A stretch of 64,000 nt of DNA from Unio delphinus (taxonomy: Eukaryota; Mollusca; Bivalvia; Unionida; Unionidae), in contig JAQISU010000003.1 in assembly GCA_029339505.1 (NCBI GenBank), positions 24,026,501 to 24,090,500 on the forward strand. Direction: 5' to 3'. Made by a program: the position numbers and the translations under genes. Below the pieces are notes generated by a model, which was not told the origin of the DNA, ran no database searches, and saw only the letters and a program-made list of their open reading frames with translations. Within the stretch, counting starts at the first letter, position 1. Each line of letters starts with the position of its first letter. This document shows, piece by piece, positions 50,795 through 64,000 of this stretch.

Positions 50795-51620
50795 AAGTTG
50801 GGACTTGACCTCTATGTCACTCACACTGTTCAAAATATCCCGTATGAGCTCTCACTTTGTAATGTCGCCCTCTTATTAAGAGGGGATCTTAACTGGATTT
50901 GGCTGGCGTTATCTAGGGAATTATCTCCTTCCATTTCAGCGCGTGAGTGAATAAATAGAGCATCAACGTAGAACTAAGCAAGACTATTGGAAAGAAACAA
51001 TGCAATACGAACTCCCTTAGACCGCAACTCCAATTCAACGTACCTAATGTCAACATAATTCAATGGCAGTGTCTAATTTGGATTTATTTCATCATAATAA
51101 CTAGTAGTGAAAAGAGCACAATGCCCACGACTGATTTCATCACCTTCCTCTCTGGACCGTGTATCAACGTCTTCCTGTTTCCTCGAATCTTCCAATTCCG
51201 AACGCTTCATCCTTTTCTCGACTTCCTAGTCCTTTATTATGAACTCGGTACCTTATTTCCTTAAAGAACAAAATTAACCCTAATTTCTATATGTTCCATT
51301 TTCTATACATATATAAAAATTCTCCCACTTACGTTACTCAGAAGCGTAACTAGCTATCCGGAAACTGCGAAAATTCTGACCTAATTCGATAAATAATAAC
51401 TCTCGCTTCTCAGCGACTGACCAAAAATTAACACGTGAGCGGTGCATCAAACATTACGGTATATCTTTACCTACGCTACCACATGCTCAAATGCTATTGC
51501 ATAAAATTCACAATTTCTAGCTAAATGCAGTCATTAACCTACACGATTGTTTAAAAATTACAAAATCAGACACAAATAGGTATTATACTCTGAATTTCAC
51601 ATCCTGGGTCTATTTAAAAC
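50795..51620 (+). repeat. unclassified dispersed repeat, copy B
   Basis: Same orientation as copy A and, by eye, about 75-80% alike in the shared blocks. It lacks copy A's microsatellite and private middle. The section 51395-51560 ('ctctcgcttctcagcgactg', 'acacgtgagcggtgcatc', 'acgctaccacatgctc') matches copy C even better than A. It begins next to the 64-bp array and one arm of a 19-bp inverted repeat. Confidence 0.7.
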
Positions 51621-54996
<3,376 letters not shown>

Positions 54997-55076
54997 TTTT
55001 TCATTTTTGTTTTCAGCGGTTTAAAGCCACCTGCCTTCAACAGCTTGCAGCCAGTTGTATCTAACGAAACAAAAGG

Positions 55077-55320
55077 ACCCCGAGTGGCCGAGTGGTTTAA
55101 AGCGCTCTCCGTTACGGATCACTGCCATCTCACCTCTGTCTGCGTGGGCTCGAGTCTAAGATTCGGCTAATGTAGTTATGTGAGAAAGCTTGCCAGCAGC
55201 TTCTCGTGGGTCGGTGGTTCTTTCCGGGGTTTTTCCCGGATTCTTCCTCCATCAATAATACTGGCCGCCATATATAGCCATCGTGTGCTGAAAAATGGCG
55301 TTAAACCCAACAACAACTAA
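55077..55320 (+). mobile_element. SINE-2 copy, well preserved
   Basis: This is the best copy of the family. The head GGCCGAGTGGTTTAAAGCGC resembles a tRNA-Leu/Ser 5' half and the B-box-like region is GGGCTCGAGTCT. The body contains TCGTGGGTCGGTGGTTC and the tail GCTGAAAAATGGCGTTAAAC followed by CCAACAACAACTAAAACAA. The anticodon-arm region does not pair as a tRNA, so this is a SINE and not a tRNA gene. Confidence 0.85.
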
Positions 55321-55856
55321 AACAATCGAACCAAACAGTGTTTCAAACCTCCTTGAGCGGTCATTTAACATTTAAGCATATCAACAGTGACCGGGCGAAA
55401 CAATAAATGCGAATTAAACAGTTATTTTGTTTCCCGAGTAAAGCGTTATTTTGTTCAAAGCATGTCATGCGAATCGATATTTAGTCGTTTCGAACTGTTA
55501 AAAACAAAACCAGTCTTTCAGAAGAGATACGATTTTCATCCCATTTCATTATAGTCAGGAGTCCTTAAATGTTTCAAACGTGTATGTCAAGATAGGCGAC
55601 ATTTCGGTTCATGGGTCATAACGGCTTCTTTAGATTTTTTCTGTTCACCACAGGCTTTCTCACATGAATTGAATTTGTTTTGGTCTTGGCAAGTTTAACA
55701 CCTAACTAATTCTGTAATCGTGTTTTCATATACTGAACACAAAGATCGGTTTATATTGTTAAGTTGGTAATGATTTCATATCAAGGATGATTTAAGGGAT
55801 CATTATAACATGTGTGGTTTTGGTGTACATATTGCATAAACAACAACAACAACAGT

Positions 55857-55867
55857 ACTACTACTAT

Positions 55868-55914
<47 letters not shown>

Positions 55915-56022
55915 ACGATATTCGATATTTTGTATTTTGTTCTAAATCAAATTAAAGGTGAACCATTCATACAGGGGTCAATTGTGCGCAACATACAGTT
56001 TTGCCATTTTCCCCTATTACTG

Positions 56023-56111
<89 letters not shown>

Positions 56112-56216
56112 GTGTCGGAATAGTTGTCTCAGGTAAGAGTGGTGGTGGTGGCAGGGATTTTCACCAATATTACCCAAAGCCTTATCCGTGACACACACAC
56201 ACACACACACACACAC
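55857..56216. repeat. (ACT)n, (TCTA)n and (AC)n microsatellites
   Basis: (ACT)n at about 55857-55914, (TCTA)n at about 56023-56111 and (AC)n at about 56191-56216, separated by short unique DNA. Confidence 0.95.
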
Positions 56217-57488
56217 CCCTTAGAGAGGGGTTATGGAAAATGAAGTATAATACAATTCAAAAATTTATGTTTATGAAACAAAGTAGAAGAAGAAATCTGA
56301 AAATGAACGTTGAATACAACATTTTTGATGAATAAAGTTAGATTAAATGTACTCAGCGATGCATGTTTCCATTTTGAAAGGCATATGTTCAATTAAGGGA
56401 AAAAAATACTTCAACGTAAAGCATTAAGAGCGGAATAATTGTACTAGTGACTGTTGATTTATTTCTGAACATCATTCAATTGAAATATTATTATTGTAAT
56501 AGATGGGAATTATTCTGAACAAACAATGTTCACGGGAACCTGGTTTCTATTCTGAGTTCTTTTTTCGATTTGTCGATGCATACTCTTCAATAAGCCCACC
56601 ACTAACACCATCACCAACACCAAAACTACCTATCACTCTCATTGCCTGTGTCGTGTCCGACTGGCAGCAAAAAATAACAAATACTCGCTGCTTCTGTCAT
56701 ATTTGATATTTTCACTGTTCATGCAAGGTTTGATGGTTACAATATAAAATGCCACATAAAATGAATATATTCTTTTATTAAGAAAGGAATCATCTTGAAC
56801 TGACCCACCTAACTCTGCATACTCACATTTTTCACTGTTATAACTCTAGTCGTCCCTAACATTTTAAATTTTTGATGTCACGTCACTTCCGGGAAGGTAA
56901 TACACATGCCTCATCATACTAATCAAACAGGATAAACAATGATGTCTGTTTTTAAAATCGGTTATCAAGTTCAGGCGCTTAACAGTCATTAAGATGTCAA
57001 AACGTTAACAAAATATTTCGGATATTTAGTTAAGTTAAATACGAAGATAGCTGCTATCCGATCAAGATAACAATACGATTACACCTGGGGCCGAGGAATT
57101 TAACTGATATTTTCAAACCTGAAACATATCATGGCGGGGGTCGACGTTTAAGATCATAATCCCATTAAAGAATCCGGACACGCACAAGCTAATCACCTTT
57201 CATAATCATAATTACATGCAGTTATCTATCAATCACATGAAACCTAAATACTTTAGATCATACCGATTTCAACTTGAATTTATTTTAGTTTGTTTGTTGA
57301 GCACAACATTCAATTAAATCTTTCCAAGTGCTCGTTATTTTCTACACTGGTCCACATCATATTGTTACATGCGTGCACAACAATTTATAGATTGAATAAA
57401 TGTTAAAAAGCTGTTGTGTTTATGACAACAATATCACGCTTGAACGTTCACATTTATAATTTTGGGAAGGTTTAAGCAACTTTAATAT

Positions 57489-57491
<3 letters not shown>
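56217..57491. other. intergenic, nothing recognised
   Basis: Unique AT-rich DNA with no credible frame or repeat. Confidence 0.6.
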
Positions 57492-57562
<71 letters not shown>

Positions 57563-57575
57563 TATATACACATTA

Positions 57576-57662
<87 letters not shown>
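57492..57662. repeat. (CT)n and (TA)n microsatellites
   Basis: (CT)n to about 57558, about 20 bases of linker, then (TA)n to 57662. A SINE-1 copy begins about 50 bases to the right. Confidence 0.96.
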
Positions 57663-57665
<3 letters not shown>

Positions 57666-57710
57666 GAAAATAAAATGACAAACCATTGGTCATAGTGTAT
57701 ATGTGTGTGA

Positions 57711-57991
57711 CTAGGATTTTTAACGTAGATTAAAAAAAATTCAGTCATATCGCTACGATGTCTGCAGGGAGGCAGTTTATAGTGATATCTAGCACTGTGG
57801 CATCATGATGCAGACATGCAGCATGATGTCCCATCCAGTCACATTATCCTGACCCCAGGCCGACCAGTCCTATCACTAACCTATAATGCTGAGTGCCAAG
57901 ATAGACAGCTGTTAGTACCATTTTTGTGAGTCTTGAGTTTGACTCGGACGGGAATCGAACCCACGACCTCCCGCTTTCGCAGGTCAGAGCT
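57711..57991 (-). mobile_element. SINE-1 copy
   Basis: Reverse copy with the full body, including the CTGCAGACAT/GTCTGCAGGGAGGCAG block that is lost at 44.3 kb. On the minus strand the B-box region reads GGTCGTGGGTTCGATTCCCG. The 5' end of the head is lost or replaced at about 57990. The 3' end abuts TG-rich sequence beside a long (TA)n tract. Confidence 0.8.
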
Positions 57992-58062
57992 ATTTTACGT
58001 TAACCTCGCCGCTTTCGGGAACTTGGGTTTCTTTTATCACCCCCAATCAATTATCGAGCGCG

Positions 58063-58063
<1 letters not shown>

Positions 58064-58122
<59 letters not shown>

Positions 58123-58188
58123 CACACACACACACGCACGCGCGCGCACGCACGCACGCACGCACGCACACACAAACACACACACACA
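58064..58188. repeat. (CA)n with (CG/GCAC) core
   Basis: CA units with a block of GCAC/GCGC units in the middle. The SINE-3-like element begins at its right end. Confidence 0.95.
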
Positions 58189-58190
58189 GT

Positions 58191-58330
58191 AGCCTCTGTG
58201 GCTCAGTGACTTAATAATGGGCTCGCGACCAGAAGAGCAGGGTTTGAATCCTACTCATATCACGCCTCATCGTCCGCACCGTTATGTGTCTGGTGAATGC
58301 TACTTCTAATACTACGAATGAATAAATCCT
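58191..58330 (+). mobile_element. SINE-3-like tRNA-derived element
   Basis: An A-box-like 'tctgtggctcagtgactta' is followed about 45 bases later by a B-box 'agcagggtttgaatccta'. A short unrelated body follows, ending 'gaatgaataaatccttatta'. The acceptor ends do not pair, so it is not a tRNA gene. Only one copy is in the window, so assignment to a SINE family is inference. It abuts a (CA/CG)n microsatellite. Confidence 0.5.
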
Positions 58331-59039
<709 letters not shown>

Positions 59040-59419
59040 CAGACCACATGGATTTTACTTTTCATGATCAAAGTCAAAGAAATGTTTGGAATCAGTATTT
59101 ACTGCAAATGATTGTATCTCTTCCCAAGATTGTCCAATTATACTTTTTTTAAATTATGTAATAACAGAACTGAAAGAATGGTTAACGTAAAACGACACAT
59201 GAAAGCGATTAATCTTACGTGTGTGCAAATTGTCGAATTTCGAATAAGCATTGAACCTTTAAGTTGAATGCATTTATCATTAAAATGCTATCGCATTTAA
59301 TCATGAAAAGTCTTTGTGAATGGTCACTTTGACCTGTGTTCTTTTATCTTCCCTACGTCACTGTTAAACTTAAAGACCAATGTCTACGACTCATCGAGGA
59401 TTTGCCGGTGCATCTCAGC

Positions 59420-59770
59420 GCTACTAGTTCATTGGTAGAATTAACATAATGCATGAGATCCAAGTTTTCACACGTGTAAGATTTCATAGGGTTAAATGAA
59501 ATAGTTTCCTTTGTCTGTTAGGACGATACGATTATCGTGAGTTAACGATCATGAGCCATTTTAATCTGATTTTGTAATGTTTAAAAAATACTTGTAGGTT
59601 AGGAATTGCTGTGAGCTAGAATTTGTGAATTTTATGCATTAGTAATCGACCATGTGGTATCGTAAGTAAAGAGATACCATAATGTTCGATACACCCACCA
59701 CTCAAGTGTTAATTTATGGTCAGTCGCTGAAAAGCGAGAGCGATTATCTATCTAATTAGGTCAAGTTGTA
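59420..59770 (-). repeat. unclassified dispersed repeat, copy C
   Basis: On the minus strand this copy reads 'gataatcgctctcgcttttc', 'agcgactgaccataaatta', 'cacttgagtggtg', 'taccacatggtcgattac', then 'aactcacgataatcgtatcg' and 'ctaacagacaaagg'. These match copies A and B in order. It covers only the right part of the element and lies 3' of the acetylcholine-receptor gene, possibly within its 3' UTR. Confidence 0.7.
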
Positions 59771-60213
59771 TGCAGTGTGTGGAGAGCTAGTTACACTTCT
59801 GAGCAACGTACCTGGGGCAGCAGTGTGTTGAAGGAAATGGAAACTATGGCGTAGACCGAAAAATGAATCATGGATGATTTAACAGAATATTAGCGTTGAT
59901 GGCTTGGATGGTGATGCATCAACTGTCCAAAGTCTTTGGACTAGATCTGATGCTTTTGTTTTCTGCTGACCTAATAAGAAGTCTACTCAGGATGATGGTA
60001 AATCGTACACGACATTGAAAAACCCACTAACACTAATCCTGTCTGCACAAAGTATAACATGACTCGGTGACAGAAACTAAACGAACGAACGGTTGGACGA
60101 ACAAGATCATGGTGATAACATTTAACTCGATTTAAATATCGGCCTTCAGAACACTAATTATGCCATGTGAATACAATTATGTCATGTAGGCTAAAGGTTA
60201 CAGTGCCAAAACA
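59771..60213 (-). other. probable 3' UTR or downstream flank of the receptor gene
   Basis: Lies 3' of the receptor stop codon on the minus strand. No clear AATAAA on that strand could be picked as the polyadenylation site. Confidence 0.4.
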
Positions 60214-60644
60214 TCAAACATCGTTTAGTACTGCCCCGACGCCCAATGTTACTAAGAATGATATCGTGGTAATACAAGTCAGGGTCAGGAATGTCCAGAA
60301 GCAAATCCGGTCCCATACATTGGCTACGTCTGTCCAAGCGTATGCCTTTTTCTTGCATTCATCAGTACTAACCGACGTCTCTATAGCTTGTTCCTCTGTT
60401 TCCTTTTTGGCTTCCTTTAATTGTTTGCTTTTCTTTGACGGAAACGTTCCATTTGGGACGACTTTACTTCCGACACTTCTGTTTTTGGATCCCCGCTTAC
60501 ATCCTGCACAATTGAGAATGATCGTCAGCTTGTAGAAAGAAGACGTTACGTCAATCGTCTCCTTGTTATGAAAAATGATAAGCAGTAGCACGGTTATGAT
60601 GGCACTAATGACACTAAGGAACATTGCAGTGGCCAAATATACAC
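60214..60644 (-). CDS. nicotinic acetylcholine receptor-like subunit, last coding exon (end of M3, cytoplasmic loop, M4)
   Basis: This is the C-terminal exon of a Cys-loop ligand-gated ion channel subunit. It follows a TTTTCAG acceptor and starts with two bases that complete a Gly codon with the previous exon. It reads VYLATAMFLSVISAIITVLL (end of M3), then HNKE and a loop of about 70 residues with basic/acidic runs (SKKSKQLKEAKKETEEQ), then AYAWTDVANVWDRICFWTF leading into M4, and ends VGAVLNDV with TGA at 60214-60216. The VANVWDRICFW stretch fits the nAChR pre-M4 helix, where 'VAxVxDRxxFWxF' is conserved. The loop has an unusual CAGCKR pair of cysteines just after M3. A plus-strand frame over the same bases is its shadow. 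Confidence 0.9.
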
Positions 60645-61670
60645 CTGAAAACAAAGTAGAAGTCTTTTAATTAGAAAACTATTCATATATTGGTAACCCG
60701 CCACGTATAGTCTGTTTTAAGAACGATTCCCATGTTAACCAAAATCATATGACGGACAAAGTTTCCTTATTTGTTCCCAGTCCTTAGTCCTTATCACTTT
60801 AAGTTCAATACAAATTAAGTGAACTGACACTACTTTAATTATTTTACACTAAAATTTAAAAAAAATATGGAATTTACGTAGAGCATACTATCTCTAATAT
60901 GCTAATCTTAAGTCTTATAGTACTCAGTTTATAAATAGGCATGAATTTGACTGAAGTGTGTATTGGTGTGTTGAGATACTTGTTTACAAAGGAAGAACAA
61001 AACATATTATTGCTAACAGCTGTTTGAAGATACCGGTTTCTTTTGAATTTTGATTTTGAACATATATTTCCTTGACATTAACTGACTTGTACCAGTAAAT
61101 TTAACTAGAAATCAACCATTGGAGAGGTGACTAGAAATGTGCCCTTCCACCGCCAACGCTCGCTCCAATATGATGTAATTGAAAAAAAATGAAATTCTAA
61201 CAACAATCATAATTCCGCACAATGTGCAGAAATGGTGAAAATATAAGTTTTTCTTTGTCGTCTGAAAATCATCGTCCCTGAAGTTCTTCAAATAGTGTTG
61301 AGCAGGAACTGAAAGGAGATGTTCTAAAACCAAACCGGGGTAGTAACTCCATATAATGTTTCGGAGATCGGTGCCAATGGACGTTTTCATATGTATCACA
61401 ATGCCAATCCCCATTCTAGAGTTGCTTTCAATCCATGAAGTTCTTCAAACGTTATTGAGCAGTACCGAAATGTGTGACGTAATGTGAGACGTAATTTAAC
61501 CTGGACATTACTATATATCATAGACTAAAGAAGGTCACTGAGTAAGTTAATTATTTTATATTTAGCTAGAATCTCTATGATACTCATTACAGTGAAGCAG
61601 ACGTAAAATTATATTTTGAAATTCCTATCCACAGATTTTGTCTACGCCTGACTCAGTCAATGAAATTTAC
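60645..61670 (-). other. intron between the last two receptor exons
   Basis: Bounded on the minus strand by CTAG|GTAAAT (donor at 61670) and TTTTCAG (acceptor). Phases agree (1 nt plus 2 nt make GGT, Gly). Inside, two diverged copies of a segment with 'tgaagttcttcaaa...ttgagcag' lie about 158 bp apart (61278 and 61435), an old tandem duplication. A 100-codon minus frame (61112-61414) overlaps it and shows no channel motifs. Confidence 0.8.
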
Positions 61671-61987
61671 CTAGGACAGATACTGTCAATGACGTATGTG
61701 GTAATATATTAGCAATCAAGGTAAGAAGCACGGCTATGGCCAAGATAAGAGTCAGAATAAAGGACACCTTCTCCTTGGAGTGTAGCGGTACAAGGAATAC
61801 TACGCATGACAGGAAGGATGCGGCAATTATGGGTAGCAAATAATTGATGGCGTAGAAGGCTGGTCGACGCTCTAGAACAAGTATGAAATCTAGCTGAGAG
61901 AAGGTCTCAACAGTTCCGTCTGGTAATGTGTCCATCAGATACTTCTCTTCTATGCTAGTTCGAACAAGAATCCATTCTCCATCAATC
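61671..61987 (-). CDS. nicotinic acetylcholine receptor-like subunit, exon for end of ligand domain, M1, M2 and start of M3
   Basis: The exon follows a TTACCAG acceptor (AG at 61989-61988) and ends CTAG|GTAAAT. It reads IDGEWILVRTSIEEKYLMD (last strands of the ligand-binding domain), then LERRPAFYAINYLLPIIAAS (M1, with the family's RRxxFY start and the conserved Pro), SKEKVSFILTLILAIAVLL (M2) and TSLTVSVL|G (start of M3). M2 keeps Glu at -1' and Lys at 0', typical of cation-selective members, and Leu at 9', but has Asn at 20', where muscle-type alpha subunits have Glu. Upstream exons with the Cys-loop are not found in the remaining 2 kb, so the agonist site and alpha/non-alpha status cannot be judged. 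Such receptors are greatly expanded in bivalves. Confidence 0.92.
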
Positions 61988-64000
61988 CTGGTAATAAATA
62001 AATCTTTAAAGCGTTAACTTTTGAATTCCTATAGTATGCATTTAAAATGTTTTTGATATATTGTGAACACATTTAATTCACGAAATTACCTAAAACATGA
62101 GAAACAAGTACCTACAATCCTTAAAACGTAATATATAAAATATAAACTCTTAAAAAATATGGTCAAGATTTTTTGTATAAACGGCATTTTTTTAAAAAAA
62201 GTCGAACTCTAAATTGTACTGTAATTTTTATAGTGTTTCTATATTGAAATCATCTATTTAAGAAAAACATAATATTGAACTGGATGAAAAGCATCATACA
62301 TTTCTGAAGTATATGTGTACTAGAAATAAATTTATATATGCAAGAATTAGATCATAAGTGCTACAGGACAGAAAGAACTTTCTTTTTTTAACAGAATCAT
62401 GGATGGATACCATTAAAGAACGTAAAAAATGTAGGATTTAATTTGAGTTTATTTTATTATCAATGCATTTCAAGACAAAATAAGATATGAAATAATTACT
62501 TCCTTAAAACCAAACTCATGGATTACGTGCTGAAAAATTATGTTATTGACATTCATTAAAGGTGCCTTTCTTCATTATATTTACATCTAACTTCTATATT
62601 CCATTTTGTAACGACAATAATACATTTTATACCAAACAATGTTTTCATTTCATGGCCGGTTTAGCAAAATTAATGAGTTGAAGATTCCACGAAACTTTAA
62701 TCTTCTGCCAAATTTACTGCAATAGGAGACGAAGCCTAACATCCAATATTATAGACGTGGCTTGGTGTGATGTTTGCTTTAATGGAAATAATGTTCAAAG
62801 CACCACAACCATCCAAACCTTGATAGAAAGAATGAAGAATGAAAAGGAAAATAAGTTTTTTTTTCTTATAGAACTCTTAACGTTTTGGGAGAGAATCATT
62901 GATCTTCTGATTAAACTCGGTTAGACTGAATCGCTTCATCAAGTGTTCTTGATGAATTCTTAACAGAATCAAGCTTACTTCAAGATTGTTTTTACTGATG
63001 TTCAAATTATTAAAGATTTTTCTTAATCCTGACAATGCATTAAGAGATTTCAGCAACAACTCCAGTCCGACTTTCTTTGACATTATTTGAAAGTAAAACA
63101 GAATATCAAACAAAAATACAGAAGTGAAAAAAAGGCCGCGCACAACAATAGAGATTATAGGTATTTAGAATCGAAAGGAAATTTCTGTTCTTTTTTCCTT
63201 TTCCGTTTTATGCTTGCTTCACTTGATAACAAAGGACACATACACACTTGGCAAATATGATGCAGGAAATAGTGAAAGATTATTGACAATCTATGATATG
63301 AACACATGATATTAAAATATCTTGTATCATACATTTTCCATATAAATTAAGTCACTTTGAGAAGTGTTATTGGAAACTTCGTTAAAATGATTTTCAAATA
63401 TATTTAAAAAAAGCCTTTTATGACTGACAGAAAACGGTTAGAAAATAAGCCATATCTGCTCTGTGATTTCTCTCATGCATTACAGTTAATTCTTCCAATG
63501 AGTGGGCATCGGTGAATTAGTTCTTTTTATCTTTATCTCCATTTTCAGTTGCCCGTTACTAATTAGCGTTGAATGTATAAGCTCTGGTTATATAAAGTGT
63601 TTTCCATTTCCCATCAACTAATTTGCTTTCTTTTAAGCTTTCTCTGATCTTTAACATTATTTTATCGACAACAGCTTGTTCGTTGCGATAGAGATAAGTA
63701 ATTTCGGCACAAAATATCACCAGAAAATAATGTCTTCTCTGTTTAACATGAAGTTAACAATTTCTTACTAAATAATATGAAAATTAAGAAATATAATTTT
63801 ATAATAAAAAGGATACTAGATATATAGGTTTTAAAGATTGAAAACTTAGCTTATGCATTGACCTTTGTACTTTTTATCCAAAAGGAAAGAAAATGTGTAG
63901 TCGATGAATAAAACACAAGTGGTTGCAAGCCTATTATCATTAAAGCTGTTTATGACATGTGCGTGACCTATATTTCGTATCAAACAAACATTAACTGAAG
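61988..64000 (-). other. upstream intron of the receptor gene; no exon recognised
   Basis: I looked on the minus strand for the Cys-loop signature (FPxDxQxC) and found none. An 88-codon frame at 62877-63143 starts MRGLFFTSVFLFDILFYF, which is hydrophobic like a signal peptide, but continues with leucine-rich sequence unlike a Cys-loop receptor. Otherwise AT-rich DNA. Confidence 0.55.

Noticed and set aside
55081..55150. Possible tRNA-Leu/Ser gene
   Set aside because: A- and B-box-like elements are present, but the arms do not pair and a shared SINE body follows, as in two other copies.
60167..60535. 122-codon plus-strand frame
   Set aside because: It lies antisense to the receptor's last exon, whose minus-strand protein has clear M3 and M4 motifs; the plus frame is its shadow.
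61112..61414. 100-codon minus-strand frame between the two receptor exons
   Set aside because: The flanking exons already join in phase through M3, and the frame has no channel motif and overlaps a decayed duplication, so it is not an exon of this gene.
62877..63143. 88-codon minus-strand frame with a signal-peptide-like start
   Set aside because: Considered as the receptor's first exon, but the following residues do not match a ligand-binding domain and no donor fits; left unassigned.

Overview
Eukaryotic, strongly AT-rich, repeat-dense DNA, most likely from a marine mollusc and probably a bivalve. The grounds are split exons with GT/AG borders, a nicotinic-type Cys-loop receptor, tRNA-headed SINEs (one ending in a GCTGAAAAATGGCGTTAAAC-type tail that I associate with bivalve genomes) and very long (TA)n, (TCTA)n, (GA)n and (CA)n tracts. 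The species cannot be named from this alone.

Layout. (1) 175-11691, + strand: the last two coding exons and long 3' UTR of an LRP1-type lipoprotein receptor, with both NPxY endocytosis motifs. (2) 12.2-38 kb: almost entirely non-coding, with at least nine minisatellite arrays (periods about 21, 55, 58, 34, 51, 52, 43, about 40 and 31 bp), many microsatellites, three SINE-1 copies and one SINE-2 copy. A clean signal-peptide-like first exon (28283-28360, +) and weaker exon candidates lie here. (3) 38592-38682, +: a short exon resembling the membrane-proximal Cys-rich end of an integrin alpha ectodomain. (4) About 39.87-43.9 kb, +: a degenerate LTR retrotransposon with the order zinc knuckle, protease, integrase, reverse transcriptase, RNase H end. 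That is the copia-like order of the Gmr1 branch of Ty3/gypsy elements. It carries many inactivating changes and a 51-bp in-frame tandem repeat. (5) 46.4-51.6 kb and 59.4-59.77 kb: three copies of a dispersed repeat I cannot classify. (6) 60214-61987, - strand: the last two coding exons of a nicotinic acetylcholine receptor-like subunit (M1-M4). Its ligand-binding exons are not visible and probably lie beyond the right edge.

The LRP gene, the receptor gene and the exon candidates are independent neighbours; nothing suggests an operon-like or cooperating cluster. I found no convincing new biological system. The items most worth a check are the Gmr1-like element with its coding repeat, the unclassified dispersed repeat with a shared start codon, the orphan signal-peptide exon and the integrin-like exon. 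No alignments or searches were run; family calls rest on motifs read by eye.
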